Source of the DNA: an uncultured Flavobacteriia bacterium
Lineage (GTDB): Bacteria > Bacteroidota > Bacteroidia > Flavobacteriales_D > Crocinitomicaceae
Length of the DNA stretch: 64,000 nt
NCBI GenBank assembly: GCA_903873915.1
Contig: CAIQQH010000008.1
Span: 1 to 64,000, forward strand
Direction of reading: 5' to 3'
Below are positions 36,034 to 45,369 of the stretch, piece after piece. The position numbers and the translations under genes are program-made. The stretch's first letter is position 1, and each line of letters begins with the position of its first letter. Under the pieces are notes generated by a model. It saw only the letters and a program-made list of their open reading frames with translations. It did not search any database and was not told the origin of the DNA.

Positions 36034-37665
36034 ATGGTTTCAGTTGATGGTCTTTCCGTAGAGTTCAGTGGAAAAATCCTGTTTAGTGATGTAAACTTTG
36101 TCATCAATGACAATGATAAGATTGCACTAATGGGAAAAAATGGTGCAGGAAAATCTACCCTACTGAAAATTCTTGCAGGTCAAAGCAAGCCAACAAAAGG
36201 AGGAGTTTCTTCACCAAAAGGTACCGTCATCGCATACTTACCGCAGCATTTGCTTACCGCAGACGATTGTACCGTATTCGAAGAAACCTCAAAGGCTTTT
36301 CAAGAAATTTTTGCCATGAAAGCAGAAATGGATGAAATTAATCATCAGCTAACTGTTCGCACTGACTACGATTCTGATGATTACATGAAGTTGATAGAGC
36401 AGGTTTCAGAACTCAGCGAAAAATACTATTCAATAGAAGAAATCAATTACGACGGTGAAGTCGAAAAAACACTCAAAGGCCTTGGATTTGAACGTGAAGA
36501 TTTTGACCGCTCGACCTCAGAATTTAGTGGCGGATGGAGAATGCGTATAGAATTGGCGAAAATCCTACTGCGCCAACCCGACCTCATCCTGTTGGATGAG
36601 CCAACCAATCACCTAGATATTGAATCCATTCAGTGGTTGGAAAACTTCCTCACCGAACAAGCCAAAGCAGTGGTTGTGATTTCCCACGACCGCGCCTTTG
36701 TGGACAACATTACGACCCGTACGATTGAAGTGACAATGGGGCGAATTTACGACTACAAAGCAAAATACTCCCATTACCTCGAATTGCGCAAAGAACGGCG
36801 CGAGCAACAACAAAAGCAATACGACGAGCAGCAAAAATTCATCGCTGAGACAACAGAATTTATTGAACGTTTCAAGGGTACCTATTCAAAAACATTGCAA
36901 GTGCAATCGCGCGTAAAAATGATTGAGAAACTCGACATCATTGAAGTCGACGAGGTCGATACATCTGCATTACGTCTTCGCTTTCCCCCTGCCCCACGTT
37001 CGGGGAATTATCCCGTAATTGTTGAAGATTTAGGTAAAAAATACGGCAATCATGTGGTCTTCAACAATGCCTCAATGAGCATCGAACGTGGTCAGAAATT
37101 GGCGTTTGTTGGCAAGAACGGTGAAGGAAAATCGACCATGATCAAAGCCATCATGAACGAAATCGACTTCACGGGAACACTTCAACTTGGACACAACATT
37201 AAAATTGGATATTTCGCTCAAAACCAGGCCGCACTGCTTGATGAGGAACTGTCTATTTTTGAAACCATAGACTACATTGCCGTTGGCGATATTCGCACCA
37301 AAATCAAGGATATCTTGGGTGCATTTATGTTCGGTGGAGAAACGAGCGCAAAGAAAGTAAAGGTTCTTTCTGGTGGAGAACGCACACGGTTGGCGATGAT
37401 CAAACTCCTTTTAGAGCCAGTGAACCTGTTGATTCTCGATGAGCCCACCAATCACCTCGACATGAAAACCAAAGACATCATCAAAGATGCTTTGCGCAAT
37501 TTCGATGGTACACTGATCATCGTTTCACACGACCGCGATTTCTTGGATGGTTTAGTCACGAAAGTGTTTGAATTTGGTCAAAAGCGCGTGAAAGAGCATT
37601 TCGAAGACATCAAAGGATTCTTGGAAAAGAAAAAGATGGAGTCGCTTCGAGAAATTGAAAAGTAA
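36034..37665 (+). CDS. ABC-F family ribosome-associated ATPase
   Basis: 543 residues with two ATPase cassettes and no TM segment. Walker A motifs are GKNGAGKST and GKNGEGKST; Walker B segments end LILLDEPTNHLD and LLILDEPTNHLD; signatures are FSGGWRMR and LSGGERTR. The ~80-residue linker between cassettes is charged (YLELRKERREQQQKQYDEQQ) and is the part that reaches toward the peptidyl-transferase centre. These proteins relieve stalled ribosomes, and some protect from antibiotics; the Uup/EttA-like group is the nearest match. Confidence 0.92.
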   Translation: MVSVDGLSVEFSGKILFSDVNFVINDNDKIALMGKNGAGKSTLLKILAGQSKPTKGGVSSPKGTVIAYLPQHLLTADDCTVFEETSKAFQEIFAMKAEMDEINHQLTVRTDYDSDDYMKLIEQVSELSEKYYSIEEINYDGEVEKTLKGLGFEREDFDRSTSEFSGGWRMRIELAKILLRQPDLILLDEPTNHLDIESIQWLENFLTEQAKAVVVISHDRAFVDNITTRTIEVTMGRIYDYKAKYSHYLELRKERREQQQKQYDEQQKFIAETTEFIERFKGTYSKTLQVQSRVKMIEKLDIIEVDEVDTSALRLRFPPAPRSGNYPVIVEDLGKKYGNHVVFNNASMSIERGQKLAFVGKNGEGKSTMIKAIMNEIDFTGTLQLGHNIKIGYFAQNQAALLDEELSIFETIDYIAVGDIRTKIKDILGAFMFGGETSAKKVKVLSGGERTRLAMIKLLLEPVNLLILDEPTNHLDMKTKDIIKDALRNFDGTLIIVSHDRDFLDGLVTKVFEFGQKRVKEHFEDIKGFLEKKKMESLREIEK

Positions 37666-37671
37666 GGCCTC

Positions 37672-38781
37672 TTAGAAATTTCGGTTCAATTTTCTACCCT
37701 TCCATTTCGGTTTAAACCAGTACATCATACTCAAAATAAGCAGGGTGTAAAACGGAAACAGAAACTCATAAATAGGAATAAAACACCAGGAAGTCAATCG
37801 TTTAATGCGATGGAAATAGGGATAGAAGAGGAGCATATCAATGGCCGTCTTGACTGCGAAAATTGAACAAAAAGATCGCCATTCTCTGGCCATTCCTTTT
37901 GAAACGAGGAGTGCCACAAATGCGAAAGTCAATACTGCTTGAATGATGGCCAAGGAAGTGCTCAAATGATCTTTTACATCACCTGTCTTTGCCAACCATC
38001 TTAAGCGTTGATGAATGAATTCCGAAAATGACTGAGGCGTTTCAGTGTGAATGGCCAGCGCTGGATCCGTCATTAATCGCACGTCTGCCGCACCTTCCCG
38101 AAAGTCCCTTAACAGATAAATATCATCCCCACTTGGCATGTGCTTGTGACGTTCAATGCGATCAAGACGTACAAATGTCTCTCTGCTGTATAAGAGATTC
38201 GCACCACTCGCCATGATTGGACGTTTCCACCCTGCCAATCCACAATTTGCGGCGTTGACCAAAATCAAATCCACTTCATACAGATGCTCGTACCAACGTT
38301 GGGCAACCATAACGGCTGGAAGAATGTACATATCTGTGTGTTCCAAGGTTGAAAGTGTCGAGAAATAGTCATTGGAAAAAGACACATCGGCATCCATCGA
38401 CAAAATCCATTGGCCTTCACTTTCTTGAATGCCGCGACGGATGGCCACCTTCTTCCCTTGTTCATTCGCCTCCAATACAATTGCCTTCCAATTTGAGCCT
38501 GAAAGATTTTTTCGAAGAATAGCCATCGAATCGTCTTCGGAATGATCATCCACAAAAACATAACTCTTCGCTTGGATTTTAGCTCCACGAATGGAATCTA
38601 ACAATTGAAATAGGCGCTGCGCTTCATTTCGAAATGGAATAATAACTGAGAGTTCTTCGCTCGAAACCAGTTGCTTTCCGCTCGTGTACGACCTTTCCTT
38701 TTTGCGCTGCTTGAAGTATCCTATTCCTACAATACCGGCCATGATGGCGCCATAAACGATGAAAAATAGGCACTCCATCAT
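37672..38781 (-). CDS. Family 2 glycosyltransferase
   Basis: The start at the first ATG of MMECLFF overlaps the stop of the upstream gene by 4 bp (ATGATG over TGA), so the long ORF-track start is rejected; 369 residues. N-terminal TM helix (ECLFFIVYGAIMAGIVGIGY), GT-A domain with SVIIPFRNEAQRLFQL, VDDHSEDDS, DADVSF and SGDDIYLL, a processive-type QRLRW motif, and two to three TM helices at the end. It works together with the flippase-like gene before it, probably in building an envelope glycan or glycolipid. Confidence 0.88.
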   Translation of the reverse strand: MMECLFFIVYGAIMAGIVGIGYFKQRKKERSYTSGKQLVSSEELSVIIPFRNEAQRLFQLLDSIRGAKIQAKSYVFVDDHSEDDSMAILRKNLSGSNWKAIVLEANEQGKKVAIRRGIQESEGQWILSMDADVSFSNDYFSTLSTLEHTDMYILPAVMVAQRWYEHLYEVDLILVNAANCGLAGWKRPIMASGANLLYSRETFVRLDRIERHKHMPSGDDIYLLRDFREGAADVRLMTDPALAIHTETPQSFSEFIHQRLRWLAKTGDVKDHLSTSLAIIQAVLTFAFVALLVSKGMAREWRSFCSIFAVKTAIDMLLFYPYFHRIKRLTSWCFIPIYEFLFPFYTLLILSMMYWFKPKWKGRKLNRNF

Positions 38782-39701
38782 GCTTTCGCCCGTTTTAAAA
38801 TGAACAAAGAAACAAGTGTTGGAAGAAACAAATTCATCACCCAAATTGAAAATGCAGCGAGAACGACGCTGATTTCAGCCATTCCTGCAGCAGCAAAAAC
38901 CCATACCGCAATAGATTCCCGAACGCCCAATTTCCCTAAAAATAAAGATGGCGCCAAAGTAATCCAGAAGTAGAATTGCCAAATCCACAAGATGCTCGTT
39001 GCATTTATTTCACTGCCAAAAGCATAAAGTACACAGCCGAATTGAAGCGTAAACACGACATGCCTGAAAAAGGCCAAAGTCAACATCCGAAGTCGTATGA
39101 ATTTATGGGCAATTAGAATTGCGAGCAAGCCATTCGCGAAAGTGCGTTTCTTAAGAAATTTGAGCAGCCATTCCAAACGAAAATAAAAGACCAAGGACAG
39201 CAAAGAGATCAAAGAGATCATGATGTAGGTAAGAAGCCCAAGATCGTTCGCGAAAGGCATTTTTTGGAGTAGTGTAATTCCAATTGCACCTACAAGCATG
39301 GTAATAACAAACTGCGACATGCTTCCGACGAACGTCAATAAGGTGAGTTGGACTCGGTATCTCCGCTCGAAATAAAGCACTCTGCCGATAAAATTTCCGA
39401 GCATATTTGGTGTCAGCATACCAGTGACCATTCCAGCCAAAAAACTATGAAAGGTGGTTGATTTTTCACTCTTAACATCTGCACAATGCAGAGACAAGGT
39501 CCATTTTCTCCATTCCGCCCACCAATTAAGCGGCATCAATAGTAAGCCAAGGAATAAAAATGCCGGATGCTTTAGATTCAAAATCTGATGATCCAAATCC
39601 TGATTTTTAAAGCGTTGAATCAAGAAAAAAAGGAGCGTGACAAGCGCAAGCAATTTGAGGAAATTGAAGATTGTCTGCCTATTTTTTATAGCTTTAGCCA
39701 A
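38778..39701 (-). CDS. Flippase-like membrane protein (lysylphosphatidylglycerol synthase TM family)
   Basis: 307 residues with about eight TM helices. The NWWAEWRKWTLSL segment and LTPNMLGNFIGRV are typical of the UPF0104 / LPG-synthase TM domain family. There is no catalytic aminoacyl-transferase domain. The only workable start is a TTG at 39701, since the next ATG is 55 residues in. That puts it 14 bp from the ruvC ATG on the other strand. Confidence 0.75.
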   Translation of the reverse strand: MAKAIKNRQTIFNFLKLLALVTLLFFLIQRFKNQDLDHQILNLKHPAFLFLGLLLMPLNWWAEWRKWTLSLHCADVKSEKSTTFHSFLAGMVTGMLTPNMLGNFIGRVLYFERRYRVQLTLLTFVGSMSQFVITMLVGAIGITLLQKMPFANDLGLLTYIMISLISLLSLVFYFRLEWLLKFLKKRTFANGLLAILIAHKFIRLRMLTLAFFRHVVFTLQFGCVLYAFGSEINATSILWIWQFYFWITLAPSLFLGKLGVRESIAVWVFAAAGMAEISVVLAAFSIWVMNLFLPTLVSLFILKRAKA

Positions 39702-39715
39702 CGAAGAAATTTTGA

Positions 39716-40273
39716 ATGGTTGAAGATAAGATTATTCTCGGAATTGACCCCGGAACCACGATTATGGGATATGGACTTGTTCATGTAAAAAAAAATGAAT
39801 TGACCATGCTCAACTTCGGCATTGTGCGACTCAACAAGTTGCCCACGCACCCCGACAAGCTCAAACGGATCTTCGACCGAGTGTCGGAAATCATTCTAGA
39901 ATATCATCCCGATGAATTGGCCATTGAAGCACCATTCTTTGGGAAAAATGTACAATCCATGTTAAAGCTTGGACGGGCTCAAGGAGTAGCAATCGCTGCA
40001 GGACTGAGTCACAACATTCCTTTCGAAGAGTATTCGCCAAAGCGCGTAAAGCAGGCCATTACAGGCAGCGGTAGCGCTTCAAAGGAACAAGTAGCGGCCA
40101 TGTTGCAAAAGTTGCTCAAATTTGAAGAGATGCCCAAGTACCTCGATGCAACGGACGGATTGGCCGTAGCTGTATGTCACCATTTCTCGAAAGGCATTGG
40201 TGAACACAATAAGTCGAAGGGTGGTGGATGGGATTCATTCATTCGCCAAAATCCCGACCGTAAAAAGGAATAG
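39716..40273 (+). CDS. ruvC: Holliday junction resolvase RuvC
   Basis: 185 residues. Acidic catalytic residues lie in LGIDPGTTIMGYG, LAIEAPFFGKN and the C-terminal DATDGLAVAVCHH. It cuts four-way junctions with RuvAB during recombination. It begins 14 bp from the divergent flippase start and is followed after 1 bp by a membrane protein gene. Confidence 0.95.
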   Translation: MVEDKIILGIDPGTTIMGYGLVHVKKNELTMLNFGIVRLNKLPTHPDKLKRIFDRVSEIILEYHPDELAIEAPFFGKNVQSMLKLGRAQGVAIAAGLSHNIPFEEYSPKRVKQAITGSGSASKEQVAAMLQKLLKFEEMPKYLDATDGLAVAVCHHFSKGIGEHNKSKGGGWDSFIRQNPDRKKE

Positions 40274-40274
40274 C

Positions 40275-40919
40275 ATGAGCGGGGAACAGCAATCCAAATT
40301 TATGCTTTGGTCCCTTTTCTCAATCGGAGGGATCTTTTTATTTGTGGTGTTCTTTCTATTGGCAGCATTTCATTATCCAGGTGGTTCAAATGCACACGTG
40401 CAAGAAGTTGGATTCAGTTGGGCTAACAATTATTGGTGCGAATTATTGGGTGAAAACGCGAAAAATGGCCTTAAAAATCTTGCGCGTCCATACGCTATGG
40501 CCGGTATGATCATACTATCTCTTTCGGTTTCCATCTTTTGGTGGAACATTCCTGCAATGGTCTATGAAAAAAGCCAAAATATCCGCGGTATGACGCGTTA
40601 TTGTGGCCTATTATCTATGCTTTTCTCTGCATTAATTTTTACAGATTGGCATGATGGAATCATCTACGTCGCAGTCATTACAGGCGCTGTTTCTTTCACA
40701 CTTTTATTCTATGAACTATTCCGCAACAAGCGCGACTTCCTCTCCTACTTTGGTATTGTTTGCTTGGCCTTTATTTTCGCGAATTGCATCATCTATGTGA
40801 GTAATTTCGGCATTGACTACCTACCAATTCTTCAAAAAATCACCTTCGGAATTACTTTAATTTGGATCGTCCTTGTCATTTTACAATTCAAAAAACACCC
40901 CTATTTGCAAAAGCCATGA
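40275..40919 (+). CDS. Integral membrane protein, hypothetical
   Basis: The ATG at 40275, one base after the ruvC stop, replaces the ORF-track start inside ruvC and gives 214 residues. Six TM helices are visible (FSIGGIFLFVVFFLLAAFHYP, ITFGITLIWIVLVILQF and others). A loop with the sequence HYPGGSNAHVQEVGFSWANNYWCEL after the first helix recalls DUF998-like proteins, but no family is certain. Its stop overlaps the next start by 4 bp. Confidence 0.7.
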   Translation: MSGEQQSKFMLWSLFSIGGIFLFVVFFLLAAFHYPGGSNAHVQEVGFSWANNYWCELLGENAKNGLKNLARPYAMAGMIILSLSVSIFWWNIPAMVYEKSQNIRGMTRYCGLLSMLFSALIFTDWHDGIIYVAVITGAVSFTLLFYELFRNKRDFLSYFGIVCLAFIFANCIIYVSNFGIDYLPILQKITFGITLIWIVLVILQFKKHPYLQKP

Positions 40920-41281
40920 TAAAAAAGCGCAAACCCAACAAGAATATTCTTTCTCCGAAAGACTTTACAATAAGACTGATCAAATTCTTTTTGATTTCCA
41001 TGATTTTCATGGGTATTTCTTTATTCATTGGAGTTATTGGCTACCGGCATTATGCCAATCTTTCATGGATTGACAGTTTCTACAATGCATCAATGATCCT
41101 TACGGGTATGGGGCCTGGGAATGTGCTAACGACGACAGGGGGCAAAGTGTTTTCATCCCTCTATGCCCTATTCAGTGGTATTGTTTTCTTAACGACGGCA
41201 GCTATTTTCATTTCGCCAATTGCGCATCGACTGCTGCATTTGATGCACGTAGATGATGAAGATGCAACAGTAGAAAATTAG
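40916..41281 (+). CDS. Two-TM protein with potassium-channel-like pore region
   Basis: The ATG at 40916 overlaps the previous stop (ATGA); 121 residues. TM1 (FFLISMIFMGISLFIGVIGY), a re-entrant helix and TM2 (LYALFSGIVFLTTAAIF) reproduce the order of a two-TM ion channel. The pore segment WIDSFYNASMILTGMGPGN lines up with W-x-D-A-x-Y...TTVGYGD, but the filter TVGYG is replaced by TGMGP. It may be a non-selective or non-conducting relative. Function is unproven. Confidence 0.6.
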   Translation: MIKKRKPNKNILSPKDFTIRLIKFFLISMIFMGISLFIGVIGYRHYANLSWIDSFYNASMILTGMGPGNVLTTTGGKVFSSLYALFSGIVFLTTAAIFISPIAHRLLHLMHVDDEDATVEN

Positions 41282-41319
41282 AGGAAATGCATTTGATTTT
41301 TCAAGCCAAAACAACCTTT

Positions 41320-44300
41320 TTATTTAAAGGAAAAAGCTGATTTGACATTGTTTTTCACTTCCAACACTTCCTTTTCGATCCATTCAGGAAAGTCGAGAAG
41401 CACTTGATCATTTAAAGGTAGCCATTTCGATGCACTTATTGAATAGTCGGGTGCATCACCATAAAGCACATCTGCGCGCATGCTAATCCACTGGTGCCAA
41501 GATGTCGGTTGAAAACGAACGAAACGCGTTAATTGAGGTGCGTCGAAAAGGAATTCTGACAAGCCATCTCGGTCAAAATTGGCAACTATATTTTCTCCGA
41601 CACAATCCCAGTTTTTACCATCACTCGAAATCAAAAGACCGTATGACTTCACCCATTGATCACTATTGTAACTGCCTTGCGTACAAACGCCCCAAATTGT
41701 TTTAACTTCACCTAAATCAATTTGAACCCATTGATTTTCATCACATTTCTTACTTGACCAATTTGCGTACTTCGGCTCACTGTTCAAACGCGCTAATTTC
41801 GCGGAATGATTTTTATTGAACTCACTAGAAGCTGAAAAAGCATCATCACTCAACACTCCTCTTCCCCATTGTGCATCAGCGAGCTCAGGTTTATTTCCGT
41901 TTTCAGTCAACTCCCAACCCTCGTACTCGGATACAAACCGTTGAAAATCGTTGGCCAATTCAGGTCCCTTTTTTACACTTACCATTTTCATGATTAAGCC
42001 TAGTGAAAGGGCAGTTGGTTCGGTTGCATTTACCCCCCAACCTATCCAATGATATCCTTGTTTTTTATTCGAAGCGGCAACATAATCGAGGTAATAAAGT
42101 CCTTTTGCATTCTCCCGTTCTACTTTTATGGCGTTAGAAAACGTATTTTTCAATTCAGAATTTAACACGTTATCCATGACCTCATCCACCCTAGCCTGAA
42201 TGTTATTGAAGTTATCCAAAACAGGCGATAAACCTAAATAATCGAGATAATTCCTTGAAGTGACTATTGAAAATTCAGCGATGAAAAGCTGAGCGATTTG
42301 CGCCAAATTTGTTTCTATTTCTTCCGAACTGACTGCTTTTCTAAACACCAGATGTCCTGGACGATGGTTTCGTTCAAAATCGGTATTGGAAAAATGAAAT
42401 TGTTGGAGGACATCATCAATAGACGAGTGATAGTCATTCGTTCGTCCAGCACTGCTTAAAGTCAAGTGCAAATAGACCTCATTGGTGATGTAATCCGAAA
42501 TAAAATCAAAAGAAAGCCGAACAATGTAACCATCCACAGTAGAAACTATCCTGTAACACATTTTTCCACCTTGAGGGGTACCTGCAATATCTTTCGTTAC
42601 CTTACCGGATTGTTTAAAATAGCGCTCTACACCTGTTTCAATTTCCTTGAGACATGAACGAATTGCCTCCTCGTTGTTTGCAAGCGGATCAATGATGTCA
42701 ATTAAGCTATTTTCATAATCCTGAATAATTTCAGGGATTAGCACGTTGAATAAATTGAACGTAATATCGAAGGATTCAACGATTAATTCTGGATTATGAA
42801 TGGTTTGTTGCACGTCAAAAATGAACTGAATTTGCTCAAATTCATAGTCAAAATGAAAGGTCCATGGGTATTTTTCCATCACCTCACTTATTGTCCCGTA
42901 ACTGGCGTTTCCATTGCTATTCCAAAGCACAAGATTTTTATATTTTTTGAACTCTTTTTCATATTTCAACAAGAACTGAAATAGATTTCTTCGGGTGATC
43001 GCGAGCAATAAACCGAAGTGTTCAATCGATTTTTGGTCCTTCCAATCAGGTAAAAAGCCTACTGCCATCGATCCTGAGCCATACAAGGAAAGATGCAATG
43101 ACAGCGCTGCTTTTGTAACTGCATTTTTCGGAAAAATACTGCACCATGCATAGCTTGCCATGTTTCCAATTTGCCATTGATTTTGCTTTGTTCCCCACTC
43201 TAAGCCACCTTCTGTTTGAAGTGTTTGAAGTCGCAACTTTACAAATTGTTCCAAACTGGTAAAGGCGAATTTGTGCCAATATTCTTTCGACCCCGCATTC
43301 GATGAATCACCAACAATTTTGTAATTGCTCGTTCCTCCTCCACTGTTCAAGCGCTCCATACTCATGATCCAAGTACGTGCAATCGTTAAAGAATGAAAGG
43401 CTGATAATTCTTCTTTCGAAAAGGAGACCGTTTCAGATTTTCTGGCTTCCATAGAATCCACTCCTAGAGCATAAGCCCTTGAATCCACTATTTTATCGAA
43501 TTCATTTGGATGAACGCCGTATTGTTCTCCCATTAATTTTAGCACCAACTCATTGAATGTCTTGTTTCGAATTGCACTATCGATTGCCTCAACAAACCGT
43601 GTATCTATCTCAGGAAAAGGATCTTCTATCCCTAGTTCATTAGCAGTTTCGAGAATAATTTCTTTCACCTGCGCTGAGTTCAATCCCAACTTTGTCCTAG
43701 AGACAGACTCCAAAAAACGAAATTCCTCCATACTGATCTGCTTATCCTCCAAAGCAACAATGACATGCTCTTTAAATTCAGATAGTGACGTCATTTTTCT
43801 CAGTTCCTCTTGCTCCAACTTGATGCGTTCAACAGCCATTGGGTCGGGTTGAAGCAAGACCTTCCAATCAGCAGGCAATAAATGCTCGTTGGAATTCAAT
43901 AAAACACGCACACCTTCGGGCAGTTCAAGATTTATATTGATCCGCTTTAATTGGTCACCATCTTCAATGTTGAGCACAATGACATTCATTTCGTTCTCAG
44001 AAACGATGTACTGATCGTAATCCCAGAGTGGATTTAATTGATCGAGAACGCCCTGTATAGCCAACTCTAATGGCTCCAAAATGAAACGGTAACAATCGTC
44101 AGTAAATGGCCAATTGATGGTTTTTCCTTTGACTTCATAAATGGGATGAGCAATTTTATTTCGAAGTTCCACGAACTTGCTAAAAAACTGATTTAAATTA
44201 CACTTCTTTAAGCTTACGCCCTTCCTTGCCTGAATACATCTGTCATAAAGATTGTCTTTGTCATCAGACTCAACAACCTTCTTCAGGATATCCATGCAGG

Positions 44301-44631
44301 CGATGAAGTTGGCCAAGACCTCATTTTGTTGCTCTTTGCGAATTAAATCATCCAGCAAAGAAGGCTTTTGACTATCCGCGAGGTATTGACTGGTATTTCT
44401 GACCCAACCCACATAGGTTCCGACGGAAAGCGACTTTTTGCTGTTGATGATCTCTTTTTCAAGCGACATAAGATGCGTACCTGTCTCTTTATATTCCGCC
44501 AAGACGAAGGAGCACACATGCATGATTAAACTCTCACCTAGATGCAAAAGGTAACGCTGACGTGCTTCGTAAAACTTTGCTTTGGCAATGTCATCCAAGG
44601 ATTTGATGAATGATTGAGGGAGTCTAGACAT
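41320..44631 (-). CDS. Large HEPN-discoidin protein of the accessory island
   Basis: The ATG giving MSRLPQSF (44631) is preferred to the GTG at 44679; 1103 residues, no signal peptide. The N-terminal ~200 residues are helical and contain RNKIAH (157-162), the R-x4-H motif of HEPN ribonuclease domains. A segment around residues 285-340 (ALEDKQISMEEFRFLESVS) resembles a TerB-type helical domain. The large middle has no recognised family. A discoidin (F5/8 type C) domain (QWVQIDLGEVKTIWGVCTQG, then LISSDGKNWDCVGENI, TRFVRFQPTSWH) lies at about 920-1060. Discoidin domains are normally extracellular; here one is apparently cytoplasmic. The role in defence is an inference from the HEPN motif and neighbours. 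Confidence 0.7.
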   Translation of the reverse strand: MSRLPQSFIKSLDDIAKAKFYEARQRYLLHLGESLIMHVCSFVLAEYKETGTHLMSLEKEIINSKKSLSVGTYVGWVRNTSQYLADSQKPSLLDDLIRKEQQNEVLANFIACMDILKKVVESDDKDNLYDRCIQARKGVSLKKCNLNQFFSKFVELRNKIAHPIYEVKGKTINWPFTDDCYRFILEPLELAIQGVLDQLNPLWDYDQYIVSENEMNVIVLNIEDGDQLKRININLELPEGVRVLLNSNEHLLPADWKVLLQPDPMAVERIKLEQEELRKMTSLSEFKEHVIVALEDKQISMEEFRFLESVSRTKLGLNSAQVKEIILETANELGIEDPFPEIDTRFVEAIDSAIRNKTFNELVLKLMGEQYGVHPNEFDKIVDSRAYALGVDSMEARKSETVSFSKEELSAFHSLTIARTWIMSMERLNSGGGTSNYKIVGDSSNAGSKEYWHKFAFTSLEQFVKLRLQTLQTEGGLEWGTKQNQWQIGNMASYAWCSIFPKNAVTKAALSLHLSLYGSGSMAVGFLPDWKDQKSIEHFGLLLAITRRNLFQFLLKYEKEFKKYKNLVLWNSNGNASYGTISEVMEKYPWTFHFDYEFEQIQFIFDVQQTIHNPELIVESFDITFNLFNVLIPEIIQDYENSLIDIIDPLANNEEAIRSCLKEIETGVERYFKQSGKVTKDIAGTPQGGKMCYRIVSTVDGYIVRLSFDFISDYITNEVYLHLTLSSAGRTNDYHSSIDDVLQQFHFSNTDFERNHRPGHLVFRKAVSSEEIETNLAQIAQLFIAEFSIVTSRNYLDYLGLSPVLDNFNNIQARVDEVMDNVLNSELKNTFSNAIKVERENAKGLYYLDYVAASNKKQGYHWIGWGVNATEPTALSLGLIMKMVSVKKGPELANDFQRFVSEYEGWELTENGNKPELADAQWGRGVLSDDAFSASSEFNKNHSAKLARLNSEPKYANWSSKKCDENQWVQIDLGEVKTIWGVCTQGSYNSDQWVKSYGLLISSDGKNWDCVGENIVANFDRDGLSEFLFDAPQLTRFVRFQPTSWHQWISMRADVLYGDAPDYSISASKWLPLNDQVLLDFPEWIEKEVLEVKNNVKSAFSFK

Positions 44632-44685
44632 GTATTGTAAATTGAAAGGTATTTTGAAAATTCCTTTAAAAATAAGCACATTAAA

Positions 44686-44940
44686 TCAATCTAGCACTTC
44701 AGTCACGAACTGCGCACTCACTTCTGTTTTCAGCAAGGCCCAAATGGCAAAGCGGCGTAAGAGCTTTTGTCTATCTACTGCTGAGCTGCGGTCATAGAAA
44801 GCATCTTCGTACAATCCAATTAAACCTTGAGGAAGTTCTGATATATTTTCGGGCTGTTTGCTTCCCTTGAATAAGTCAATCGTAGATGTAACGCAGGTAG
44901 GTGAGATCGAGGTGGGGCATGGTTTATTTGTCAATTGCAC
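44686..44940 (-). pseudogene. Broken small gene upstream of the HEPN-discoidin gene
   Basis: The ORF track shows 84 codons from a GTG. The better start, ATG at 44920, reads MPHLDLTYLRYIYD then meets a stop; skipping one base restores the frame into LFKGSKQPENISELPQGLIGLYEDAF. A single frameshift is therefore likely. The upstream 14 bases (44927-44940) match the phosphatase gene's GTGCAATTGACAAA, so the ORF-track start may be a rearrangement seam. The remaining part is soluble and helical (LLRRFAIWALLKTEVSAQFVTEVLD). Confidence 0.45.
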
Positions 44941-45053
44941 ATTACTTATTTCAATAATAACTTAGTGGATAGCTAAGTTTTTATCGACGGCAAAATAGCA
45001 TTAAAACAGGAAGATCATCGACTAATCCACATACAAGATTTCGGCTCAACCTT

Positions 45054-45263
45054 TTAGATCATTGGGTAACCACAAAAATACAATCCAATTAAAAAGACAA
45101 TGACTTTCGTTAATTCCGTCATGAATGTTGGAAATTCCTCTATGCCTTTCATTTGTCGTTCTATGCCAGTTCCCACTGAAAGGTGGTGCAAACAACGAAA
45201 AAACTTTTCTTCATGATTGCCAAGAATTAAGGTAACTATGTATTCCTTTTTCAATTGCACGTA
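45054..45263 (-). pseudogene. Truncated copy of the PPP phosphatase gene
   Basis: 45104-45263 matches 49346-49505, inside the intact phosphatase gene, at 154 of 160 positions with no gaps. The fragment keeps LILGNHEEKFFR and MKGIEEFPTFMTEL, but lacks the GDVHG and GDLIDKG motifs before it and the HGG and GHQP motifs after it, so it cannot be active. Beyond the match the sequence is unrelated. Nothing else is seen between 44941 and 45369. Confidence 0.85.
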
Positions 45264-45369
45264 GTGCCTTACTAATCTCTACATTCAAAATCAAGTAAAA
45301 TCACAATTTGAATATTTCAGTTTAATCTTTTGTTAGCATTTTAACAAAATGATAAATTGAATGTTGTCA

